Shown here piece after piece: positions 53,047-60,950 of a DNA stretch of 64,000 nucleotides; positions within the stretch are counted from its first letter, which is position 1; each line of letters starts with the position of its first letter. The position numbers and the translations under genes were made by a program. The DNA lies in NCBI GenBank assembly GCA_965214285.1, contig OZ243946.1:1426001-1490000 (forward strand), written 5' to 3'. The notes beneath the pieces are model-generated. The model saw nothing but the letters and a program-made list of their open reading frames with translations. It had not been told where the DNA came from and ran no database searches. This stretch comes from G963422745 sp965214285 (GTDB lineage: Bacteria; Actinomycetota; Acidimicrobiia; Acidimicrobiales; Aldehydirespiratoraceae).

Positions 53047-53307
53047 CTACCCCAGCGGATCGATTCTGCCCGGGTGTTCTCCACGTTCGGCCAGAGCCCA
53101 CGCATCCAGCAGTTCAGTCCGTCGCAGGGTGGCCCACTGGACAACGAGACTCTGAATTCGTGGAGGCAGGCTGCCGCGCACAGCGGTGGGATCGTTGATC
53201 TCGAAGGTTGCCGTAGCGCCTTGGTACTTCACGTGAAAGTGCGGGGGATTGTGATCGGGAACCACCATGGAAATGACGATCCCACGGAATCTGCACAGCT
53301 CAGGCAC
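53047..53307 (-). CDS. DUF4160 family protein
   Basis: This 86-residue protein begins VPELCRFRGIVISMVVPDH, with the family signature HNPPHFHVKYQG and a C-terminal helix (LLDAWALAERGE). The GTG at 53307 overlaps the end of the DUF2442 gene by 8 nt. DUF4160 and DUF2442 genes are often paired and have been suggested to be toxin-antitoxin-like or mobile; activity is not established. Confidence 0.8.
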   Translation of the reverse strand: MPELCRFRGIVISMVVPDHNPPHFHVKYQGATATFEINDPTAVRGSLPPRIQSLVVQWATLRRTELLDAWALAERGEHPGRIDPLG

Positions 53308-53626
53308 TATCTGGCGGACCCAGGGGGATGGGCTGGCTTCCCAGTTCTTCGAGCGTCTTGCCGGTGAGCCGCATGTACAGATCGTCCGGGCACAAGTCGA
53401 TGAAATCGTCGCCCCAGGAGACGAACCCGAACCCGTGCTCGATGCGCACTGACTCGAAGAACGCACGGTCCTCCCAGGCCTTGAACATGCCCATGCCCCT
53501 GAGGTGCGACAGGTCGATCTCGCCGGACTCGCCGTCGTCGAACTGAACCCAGATTCGCAGCCCGGGACGCGGCTCCACGGCTGTTGGCCGAGGCAGCAAG
53601 GGCGGATTGGGTGCAGCTAGGTCCAC
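53300..53626 (-). CDS. DUF2442 family protein
   Basis: This 108-residue protein carries the family pattern RIWVQFDDGESGEIDLSHL ... MFKAWEDRAFFESVRI ... IDLCPDDLYMRL. The GTG at 53626 is 7 nt after a TATCGT box (53634-53639), so a leaderless mRNA is likely; an ATG at 53668 in the same frame would overlap that promoter. It overlaps the DUF4160 gene and the pair is read away from the downstream RecQ gene. Confidence 0.8.
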   Translation of the reverse strand: MDLAAPNPPLLPRPTAVEPRPGLRIWVQFDDGESGEIDLSHLRGMGMFKAWEDRAFFESVRIEHGFGFVSWGDDFIDLCPDDLYMRLTGKTLEELGSQPIPLGPPDSA

Positions 53627-53668
53627 AGCGGCCACGATAGCGGTATGTCCCGTCCCAACGACAGACAT

Positions 53669-53806
53669 TTCCGCCTGCTGGCGACGCCCGGCGACGTGCT
53701 GCGGGGCCAGGCGATGGCCCTGTCGGTGGTGCTGATGGCGCTGGTGGCGGCATCGGTGCTGGTGATCGAGTCGAGCCGCTCCTCCGAGCACAGCACCATC
53801 TGACCC
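53669..53806. repeat. 138-bp direct repeat, copy 2 (detached thiP 3' end)
   Basis: A near-identical copy of the thiP tail without the rest of the gene. The two copies bracket the DUF4160/DUF2442 gene pair. Confidence 0.9.
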
Positions 53807-53885
53807 CCGCTGCATGCAGTTCTCGCTCGTTCCGCCAGCGGTCTCTGCAGCAGCCCGCTCAACGCTCCAGCTACCGTGGCCCATC

Positions 53886-55958
53886 ATGCAGACCAGCGAC
53901 GAGTTCGAGGCTGAGGCGCTCGGATGGCTGCGCAGACTCACGGGCGACACCGAGAGCGTCTTTCGCCCTGACCAGCTCGAGGCGATCCGTGGCCTGGTCG
54001 CGAATCGCGAGAGGGTGCTCCTCGTGTAGAGGACGGGGTGGGGCAAGAGCGCCGTCTACTTCATAGCGACACGAATGCTGCGCGATCGTGGTGCTGGGGC
54101 AACGCTGCTGGTGTCACCCCTCCTTGCGTTGATGCGCAACCAGATCGAAGCGGCACGACGCACGGGTGTCCAGGCAGAGTCGCTCAACAGCGCGAACACG
54201 GCCGACTGGGAGAGGATCGAGTCGCAATTGGAGTCCGGCGAGGTCGACGTTCTCCTGATCTCGCCGGAGCGACTGGCGAACCCGAGATTCCGCTCCGACA
54301 TCCTTCCCGAAGTGGGTCGGCGGAGCGGTCTCCTGGTCATCGACGAGGCGCACTGCATCTCCGACTGGGGCCACGACTTCAGGCCCGACTATCGACGACT
54401 TGTCCGGGTGCTCGACCTGCTGCCTGCCGGAGTGCCGGTGCTGTGTTGCACCGCCACCGCCAACAATCGCGTGGTCGATGACGTCACGTCTCAGCTCGGG
54501 TCGGGTCTGATGCCTGCGAGGGGCCCTCTTGGCCGTGACGGTCTCCGGCTGGTCGCACGACGAATGCCTCAGCAGGCGCTGCGCCTCGCATGGCTTGCCA
54601 AGGCAATCCCGAGGCTGCCGGGCACCGGCATCGTGTACTGCCTGACGATTGCCGACACGCAGCGGGTTGCCGGTTGGCTTGAGGCCAACGGAATCCAGGC
54701 GACCGCCTACTCGGGCGACACCGACAGCGACGTGCGCGAAGCGATCGAGCGCTCGCTCCTGGCCGACGAGCTGAAGGTCGTGGTGGCGACGTCGGCGTTG
54801 GGGATGGGATTCGACAAGCCCAACCTCGGGTTCGTCATTCACTACCAGTCGCCCGGTTCGCCTATCGCCTGCTACCAGCAGGTCGGCCGAGCAGGCAGGG
54901 CTCTCCCTGAGTCGTGGGGCATCTTGCTGAGCGGGACTGAGGACGCCGACATCCAGGACTACTTCATCCGTTCAGCCTTCCCTCCGCCCGATCTCGCTGC
55001 GCAGGTGGTGAGGTTCTTGGAGGAGCGATCCGAGCCGTCGATGGTGCACGAGATCCTCGCAGCCCTCAACGTGCGGCCGAGCCAACTCGACCGGGTCATG
55101 AAGATCCTTGAGGTCGAGGGCGCAGTGGAGCGTGACGGCTCTCGCTGGCAACGGACTCTCAACCGCTGGGCTTACGACCACGAACGGGTTGAGCGTGTGA
55201 CTGCACAGCGGCGGGCAGAGCAGCATCAGATGAATGGGTATATCGACGCGACCGATTGCCGCATGCACCTGCTGCGTGGTTTTCTGGACGACCCGGCTGC
55301 CGAGCCATGCGGAATTTGCGACAACTGCTCAGATGCAGGCTTCGACTTCTCAGTGTCACCGGCTGAGGCGCAACGCGCCGTCGATTTTCTCCGTTCGGCG
55401 GATCGGAAGATCGAGCCTCGGAAGCAATTCCCGAATCGCGCCTCGATCAAGCAGGACCGCAGACTCGAGGCAGGCCGAGCCCTCGCTGTTTGGGGCGACG
55501 GGGGCTGGGGGAGCCTTGTCCGCTCCGGCAAGCAGGCCGGGGGCCGATTCGACCAGCAGCTCGTGGATGCGGCCGCCGAACTCCTCACGAGGCGTTGGCG
55601 GCCCTATCCGGCACCCGCCTGGGTTACCTATGTGCCGTCCCTGCGCAACCCTGAACTAGTGCGGGATCTCGCCGAGCGCTTGGCCGCAGCGCTGGGCCTG
55701 CCGTGCAAGGATGTCGTGAAGAAGGTCCGAGAGACCAAGCCGCAGAAGACGATGCAGAACAGCCAGCAGCAATACGCCAACGTCCAGGGGGCTTTCGAGG
55801 TTCGTGCCCCGGTGCCGGATGGCCCTGTGCTGCTGGTCGACGACATCGTTGACTCTCGATGGACCATCACCGTTGTCGGCGGGATGCTCCGAGAAGCGGG
55901 CGTCACGCACGTCTATCCCTTCGTTCTGGCTGATGCTGCAGGGAGGTCGGGAACGTGA
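53886..55958 (+). pseudogene. RecQ-like helicase with C-terminal phosphoribosyltransferase domain, interrupted by an amber stop
   Basis: The 690-codon frame from the ATG at 53886 contains one stop, TAG at 54027-54029, exactly where a Gln (CAG) is expected at VLLV-Q-RTGWGKS. The break is immediately before Walker A. Beyond it all parts are intact: LLVIDEAHCISDWGHDF (DEAH), TATANNR, QVGRAGRA (VI), a zinc site ending CGICDNC and a C-terminal PRTase motif VLLVDDIVDSRWT. Restarting at the ATG 54075 would lack Walker A. A taccgt box 8 nt before the ATG is present. The stop overlaps the dprA-like GTG (GTGA). A very recent inactivation, a phase-variation-like state or a sequencing error are all possible. 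Confidence 0.85.
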
Positions 55959-56905
55959 GCAGTGACGATGCTCTGGCGACGGTCTCGCTGGTGAGCCGAC
56001 TCTGCGACGAGGGGGTCGATCCGCTCAAGGCGTCGGAGTACTGGAAGCTCTGCGAGCACGTGGGCGGGCCGGGCGTGCTGCTCGGGCAGACCGAGGACGA
56101 CCTGCGCCGCGGCCATGGGCTGAGCGCGGACCTCGCAGCGAGGATCGTGCGCCTGCTGGATCGAGCCACGGCGCTGGCATTCGAGCTTGAGAGGCTCGAG
56201 CACTCGGGCATCGCGACGCTCACGCCGTTCGATGACCGCTACCCCCGGCGTCTTCGGGATCGGCTCGCCGGCAAGGCGCCCACGCTCCTTCACGCGGCTG
56301 GCGATGCCGGTCTTCTTGAGCTTGCCGGGGTCGGAGTCGTGGGCAGCCGTGACGTGACCCCGGAGGGGGCCGAAGTGGCGCGGGCAGCGGCGACACGGGC
56401 GGTGGAGTGCGGCTACGTGTTGGTCTCAGGAGGCGCGCGAGGCGTGGACCAGCTTGCGATGAATGCAGCGTTCGAGGCAGGCGGGGCCGTGGTCGGCGTG
56501 CTCGCCGATTCGCTGACGCGGAAGCTCAAGAAGCACGACGTGCGGCGGGCCATCCACGACGGACGGGCCGTGATGTGTACGCCCTACAGCCCCGATGCGC
56601 CGTTCAGCGCAGGCAACGCCATGGGCCGCAACAAGCTCGTGTACGCGCTCTCTGAGTTCACTCTGGTCGTCGCGAGCGAGATCGAGCGGGGCGGCACGTG
56701 GGCGGGGGCTGTCGAGGCCCTGAAGCACGGGTCAGGACGAGTGGGCGCGTGGCGGGGACCAGGCCAGGGACCCGGAAACGAGAAGCTCGTCGAGAAGGGT
56801 GCCGTGGCCATCGCGTCGATCGACGAACTCGAGACGGCCCTGCACGAGCCCCAGCCCGCGCCTGCCCAACCTGAGCGCGGCAGCCAACTGTCCCTGCTGC
56901 CCTGA
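55955..56905 (+). CDS. DprA-like (LOG/Rossmann) DNA-processing protein
   Basis: This 316-residue protein has an N-terminal helical region (1-100) and a DprA Rossmann domain (GVGVVGSRDVTPEGAE, YVLVSGGARGVDQLAMNAA, GRNKLVYALSEFTLVVASE). DprA proteins load RecA on single strands; variants linked to RecQ-PRTase genes are thought to be part of conflict or defence modules rather than transformation. It is coupled by overlap to the interrupted helicase gene, so its own expression may be lowered by that stop. Confidence 0.85.
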   Translation: MSSDDALATVSLVSRLCDEGVDPLKASEYWKLCEHVGGPGVLLGQTEDDLRRGHGLSADLAARIVRLLDRATALAFELERLEHSGIATLTPFDDRYPRRLRDRLAGKAPTLLHAAGDAGLLELAGVGVVGSRDVTPEGAEVARAAATRAVECGYVLVSGGARGVDQLAMNAAFEAGGAVVGVLADSLTRKLKKHDVRRAIHDGRAVMCTPYSPDAPFSAGNAMGRNKLVYALSEFTLVVASEIERGGTWAGAVEALKHGSGRVGAWRGPGQGPGNEKLVEKGAVAIASIDELETALHEPQPAPAQPERGSQLSLLP

Positions 56906-57075
56906 CGCTTCCTACGCCCTCGGCCGCCGCGGGGTCAGCCGAGGCGCCCTGTAGCGCCGTGGGGTCCGTCACGAGGCAGCAGCCGGGTCCCGCTGTCGCT
57001 GGTCCGACGAGAGCACTGGGATGGAGTTGTCCGGGCGTGCCGCGGGCCTGTCGATATGGCCGAACGGCCCAGAGA

Positions 57076-57105
57076 GTGTCACACCCCCCGAATAGGGTCC
57101 GCACC
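57076..57105 (+). promoter_or_regulatory. Promoter cassette B1 (outermost) of DUF222 locus B
   Basis: GTGTCA (57076-57081), 11 nt, TAGGGT (57093-57098), 7 nt to the ATG at 57106. The spacer is almost the same as in cassette A3. Confidence 0.6.
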
Positions 57106-57642
57106 ATGCACGATCCCTCGAATCCGACAGGGGCTTCGGCCCTCGATCCCGCCAGCCTGGCCGCTGGTCTGGCCGGTGCGGCCTGGGTCTGGGGGGCTTG
57201 GGCGACGGCGCGGCCGGGGACCCGGCGCCGCAATCGAGAGGCCCAGATCGCGCGGATACGCCGCAGATTTCATGGACAGGTGTTGCAAGTGTCACAGCGT
57301 GCCGTTAGGGTCTGCTGCATGAACGATCTCTCGAATCCGACCGGGGCTTCGACCCCTGACTCGCCGTCTCCGGCCGCTGATCAGGCCGCCCCGGCCATCG
57401 ACCAGCCTGGACTGGCCGCTGAGCCGGCCGGCGAGGCCGGCGGTCGAGCTGGTGACGCTGAGGGCCTGTCCCTGCCCGCGGGTGGCCGGGCCATGCTCGG
57501 CGATGGTCTGGCCGGTGGTCGGGCTGCCGGTGTAGCCGACGGGCCTGCCGGTGCGCTCGTGCAGTCTGGGCGGCTCGGATCCAGATCAAGAGTTTCAAAC
57601 GGGTGTAATTGTCATACCCTGCTGATAGGGTGTGTAGCATGA
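57106..57642 (+). CDS. Leader ORF of DUF222 locus B (MHDPSNP...MNDLSNP...)
   Basis: This 178-codon frame starts MHDPSNPTGASALDPAS, has an internal in-frame start at 57319 (MNDLSNPTGASTPDSPSP) and ends in an ATGA overlap with the nuclease gene. It matches leader ORF A in both starts, in the in-frame distance class (71 versus 75 codons) and in the terminal overlap. Much of it resembles the nuclease N-tail (AIDQPGLAAEPAGEAGGRA). Either a genuine coupled small protein or inherited 5'-end duplication debris. Confidence 0.45.
   Translation: MHDPSNPTGASALDPASLAAGLAGAAWVWGAWATARPGTRRRNREAQIARIRRRFHGQVLQVSQRAVRVCCMNDLSNPTGASTPDSPSPAADQAAPAIDQPGLAAEPAGEAGGRAGDAEGLSLPAGGRAMLGDGLAGGRAAGVADGPAGALVQSGRLGSRSRVSNGCNCHTLLIGCVA
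57283..57318 (+). promoter_or_regulatory. Promoter cassette B2 in leader ORF B
   Basis: TTGCAA (57283-57288), a 17-nt spacer opening GTGTCA, TAGGGT (57306-57311), then 7 nt to the in-frame ATG at 57319. Confidence 0.65.
57609..57638 (+). promoter_or_regulatory. Promoter of DUF222 nuclease B (cassette B3)
   Basis: TTGTCA, 11 nt, TAGGGT, 7 nt to the ATG at 57639. Same geometry as the other five cassettes. Confidence 0.65.
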
Positions 57643-59534
57643 ACGATCTCTCGAATCCGACTGGGGCTCTGACCCTCGATCCCACCGCTCCGGCCCTCAA
57701 TCCGCTGGCTGCCGGGACCGCTGATCCGAGCGCCCCGGCCATCGACCAGCCCGGACTGGCCGCTGACCCGGCCGGCGAGGCCGGCGGTCGAGCCGCTGAC
57801 GCTGAGGGCCTGTCCCTGCCCGCGGGTGGCCGGGCCATGCTCGGCGATGGCCTGGCCCTGCCTGCCGACGGCCCTGCTGATGGTCAGGCCGAGCCCGCTG
57901 ATGGCCGGACGAAGCCCGCCGATGGCCCTGGCGGCGGTCAGGCCGGCCAGGCTGCTGGTGCGGCCGGTGGGGATGCGGTGGCGTTGTTTGGCCGGGCTGA
58001 GGCCCTGGTGCGTGAGGTGAGGCCTGGCGGGCGCTCTTTGGGCGAGCTGCGTGCTGCGGCTGGGGCGGCGAAGAGCTTGCAGGGGAGTCTGGACGCGGCG
58101 ATGTGTGACATCACCGCGGAGATCGCGGCGTTGACCACCCCGGGTCGTGCTGCGGGGGTGATCTCTGAGCAGACCGGCAAGTCCAAGCGCGACGCGTCGC
58201 GGTTGGCCAAGGTCGCGCAAGGCCTGGCGGCGATGCCCAACACCAAGAAGAAGCTCGCAGAGGGCGGTTTCACGATCGACCACGCGGCGGCGCTGGTCAA
58301 CACCGCGCAGACCGCCGGCGCAGAGACGGTGGACAACGACGCGGCGCTGCTCAAGGCGGCTGAGTCGAAGCCTGCGGATGTGTTCGCCGGTGACGCCAAG
58401 CGCGCCGAGTTGAAGGCCTCTCGTGATCGTGGCGAGGCTGAGTTGAAGCGTCAGCGCAAGGCCCGCAAAGCCTCGCTGGGCAAGGATCGTGATTCGGGTA
58501 TGGGGATCTTGCACGCTGAGCTCGATCCGGTCAGCCACGGGCTGCTCGCCCAGGCCGTGCAGACCCACGCCGACAGGCTCTGGCGCAACGACAGCAAAGC
58601 CGGCACCACCGCCAGCCGCACCGGGCCCCAGCGGATGGCCGATGCGCTGCTGGAGACGATCACCGGGCTTGACGCGCTCACCCACAAGCCCCTCCCCGCC
58701 AACGGAAACAGCAGGCCTAGGCCGCCTCAGTTGATCATCACCGCAGACATCGGCCTCTTCGACGGAGCGAACCCCCACGGCGCCTGCGAGGTACTCGGCA
58801 CCGGCCCCGTCCCACCGTCCATCCTCGAGCGGCTGTCGGCTGACACCGCGGTGGCGGGCATGATCTTCGCAGGCGACGGCCAAGCCCTGTGGCTCGGCAC
58901 CGCCACCCGCACCCCCAACACGGCCCAGCGGCTCGCCATCGCGGTGCGCGACAAAGGCTGCGTGCGCTGCGGCGCCCCCATGCACCTCGCTGACATCCAT
59001 CACATCGTCGAATGGGAGAACGGCGGGCCCACCGACATCGACAACCTCCAAGCACTCTGCGGGCCCTGTCACCGCCAACACCACCACGACCAAGACCAAA
59101 AGGCCGGCCGACAACCCCGCCGCCGACCGAAGAAGCCCGCCCGCGGCAAGAACCGCAAGAACAACGGCGGCACCCAGGGCACCATCGCCATGCACCACAG
59201 CAGCGGCATCCAACACCGCATCCCCGTCGGCCAGATCCCCAGCCTCACCGGCACCAACCCCCGCGAGGGCCAGAGCCGGCAAGCTCTGATCACCGTCGGC
59301 TACAGCCCCGGCGCGACCGGCAACAGCGGCATCGTCTTAGCCGAGAACCTCAGCCCGACTGGCAGGCACGGCAGCCAGGAAGACCCCGGCACGATACGCA
59401 CGAAGCGCAACCCGGGCGAGGACTCGAACCCGGCCGGCGCAACCGGCAGCCGGGCAGACCGAGCGCTCAGCAGCACCGCTGGCGGCAGAACCCTCGCCGC
59501 CGCAACCCGCAGCCGAGACGGCCCCGACCCCTGA
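57639..59534 (+). CDS. DUF222 / 13E12-repeat family HNH endonuclease, copy B
   Basis: This 631-residue paralogue of copy A is nearly identical from the DUF222 domain through the HNH (CVRC, DIHHIVEW, DNLQALCGPCHRQ). The N-tail is longer, with extra Gly/Asp repeats (GLALPADGPADGQAEPADG), and the basic C-tail has a different insert. It ends with the same SRSRDGPDP as copy A but has no extra 3' copies. A leaderless start is set by the TAGGGT box 7 nt upstream. The family is mobile in mycobacteria; here two inverted copies lie about 40 kb apart. Confidence 0.88.
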   Translation: MNDLSNPTGALTLDPTAPALNPLAAGTADPSAPAIDQPGLAADPAGEAGGRAADAEGLSLPAGGRAMLGDGLALPADGPADGQAEPADGRTKPADGPGGGQAGQAAGAAGGDAVALFGRAEALVREVRPGGRSLGELRAAAGAAKSLQGSLDAAMCDITAEIAALTTPGRAAGVISEQTGKSKRDASRLAKVAQGLAAMPNTKKKLAEGGFTIDHAAALVNTAQTAGAETVDNDAALLKAAESKPADVFAGDAKRAELKASRDRGEAELKRQRKARKASLGKDRDSGMGILHAELDPVSHGLLAQAVQTHADRLWRNDSKAGTTASRTGPQRMADALLETITGLDALTHKPLPANGNSRPRPPQLIITADIGLFDGANPHGACEVLGTGPVPPSILERLSADTAVAGMIFAGDGQALWLGTATRTPNTAQRLAIAVRDKGCVRCGAPMHLADIHHIVEWENGGPTDIDNLQALCGPCHRQHHHDQDQKAGRQPRRRPKKPARGKNRKNNGGTQGTIAMHHSSGIQHRIPVGQIPSLTGTNPREGQSRQALITVGYSPGATGNSGIVLAENLSPTGRHGSQEDPGTIRTKRNPGEDSNPAGATGSRADRALSSTAGGRTLAAATRSRDGPDP

Positions 59535-59621
59535 CCGCCCGCAGACCAGCCGTCATCGGGCCATCGGGACCAGCCGCGTGCTGCTGCGGAATCGAACCGC
59601 AAAGCCGAGACCGGAGCGGGG

Positions 59622-60578
59622 TCAGTCAGCGGCTTGAGACAACAGGGAACGCAGCGGACCGGAGTCGCTCCCCGACAGCGCCCGGTCCACGGCAGCGCGG
59701 CCGGCGTCGGCCATGAGCGCACGATCCGAGGCGCCGCCGCCCGCGCCCGCAGCGAAGCCGGCGAGCTGGTCTGCGTCGGGCTCGATCACGATCACCGTCG
59801 TGCCGTGGCTGCGGATCGCTGCCGCCTCGGCGTCGAGCTTGGTGCTGAACCAGGCCCGCTTGGGGTCCCGGGCCCAGCTGCGGGCCTCGGGCACGGCCGT
59901 CATCACCGACGAGACGACCACCAGGTCGAAGCCGAGCGCGGCCACCAGGTCGGCGTTGGTGGCCGAGTGGACCGCCCCGTCGATGTAGGTGCGCGGACCC
60001 ACCATGACCGGGTGGTAGTAGCCGGGGATCGCAGACGATGCCTGGCAGGCCTCGCCGACTGTGCCGAACACGTCGTCGCGGCCGAACACGACCCGCCGGC
60101 CGTCGCTGGTGCGCACCGCCACGACCCAGAGCGGCTGATCGGGCCAGCCCCCAGGCAGCAGCTCGTCGATCCGGGCGGTGATGGCGTCGGCTGTGACCTT
60201 GCCGGGTGGCAGCAGGCCGATGCCGAAGCGGATCGGGTCCAGATCCCACGGCGGGAGCAGCGCCCGGCACGCCATCGACGGCGCGGAGGGCCGCAGCGAG
60301 CGCGGCATCTCCAGCTCCTCGTACGGGGTGGTTACACGAGCCACGATCCGCCGCCCCTCCTCGGACAGCTCGCCGCCGCCGAAGCGGGCCGCGCAGTCCG
60401 CAGCCGACAGGCCCGCCCGCAGCGCCGAGCCGGTGAACGACCCGGCCGAGGTGCCCACGATCAGCTCGGACGTGCGGGCGTCGAAGCCGCTGATCTCCGC
60501 CAGCCGGGCGAGCACGCCGCTGTGCCACGGGTCGCCCCGCCAGCCTCCCGCGCTGCAGACCAGTCCGACAGAGATCAT
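59622..60578 (-). CDS. Patatin-like phospholipase
   Basis: This 318-residue patatin-family serine hydrolase has the oxyanion glycines in SAGGWRG, the nucleophile elbow IVGTSAGSFTG (GxSxG) and the catalytic Asp in YIDGAVHS (DGA). It should hydrolyse acyl lipids in the cytoplasm or at the membrane; no signal peptide is seen. The ATG at 60578 is 8 nt after a TACACT box. Upstream extensions of the frame are low-complexity. Confidence 0.88.
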   Translation of the reverse strand: MISVGLVCSAGGWRGDPWHSGVLARLAEISGFDARTSELIVGTSAGSFTGSALRAGLSAADCAARFGGGELSEEGRRIVARVTTPYEELEMPRSLRPSAPSMACRALLPPWDLDPIRFGIGLLPPGKVTADAITARIDELLPGGWPDQPLWVVAVRTSDGRRVVFGRDDVFGTVGEACQASSAIPGYYHPVMVGPRTYIDGAVHSATNADLVAALGFDLVVVSSVMTAVPEARSWARDPKRAWFSTKLDAEAAAIRSHGTTVIVIEPDADQLAGFAAGAGGGASDRALMADAGRAAVDRALSGSDSGPLRSLLSQAAD

Positions 60579-60950
60579 CGCCGCCGAGTGTATGACCACA
60601 CGCTCGGGGGCGGTCGCAGGCAGGAGCGTCCGGGGACTCGCTGAACGAGAGGGGGTGCCGGGACTTGACTGGCCCGGATTTCTGGCACAGGCCTTGGTTT
60701 GGGTCCGAGGCGCCATCCGCCCCACCTTCACCTCGGCCAGTGCGCCCATCTGAGCCCAGCTCGGCCCCCGACCCGAAAGCAAAACCCGCCCGAAACTGTG
60801 CCAAAACCTGACCCGGGCTACGCAAGCGATTTCCTGCTTGTTGCGGTTGGCCTGTTCGGGGCGGTCGCAGGCAGGAGCGACCGTGACTCGCTGAACGCGA
60901 GGGGGTGCCGGAGACCGGCGGGTGGCCGGCGACCGACGGCCGGGGTCGCT
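60579..60950. other. Intergenic region with a 55-bp direct repeat pair
   Basis: This is 372 bp with no supported gene. A repeat of about 55 bp (GCGGTCGCAGGCAGGAGCG ... CTCGCTGAACG ... GAGGGGGTGCCGG) occurs at 60605-60661 and 60856-60911. The segment between has a weakly AT-rich stretch (60780-60840). The outer copy borders the patatin promoter and the inner copy borders the helicase start. Confidence 0.6.

Noticed and set aside
54027..54029. Programmed recoding of the amber codon (pyrrolysine or readthrough)
   Set aside because: No recoding structure or pyl genes are visible, and the site equals a Gln codon changed by one base, so a nonsense mutation or sequence error is simpler.
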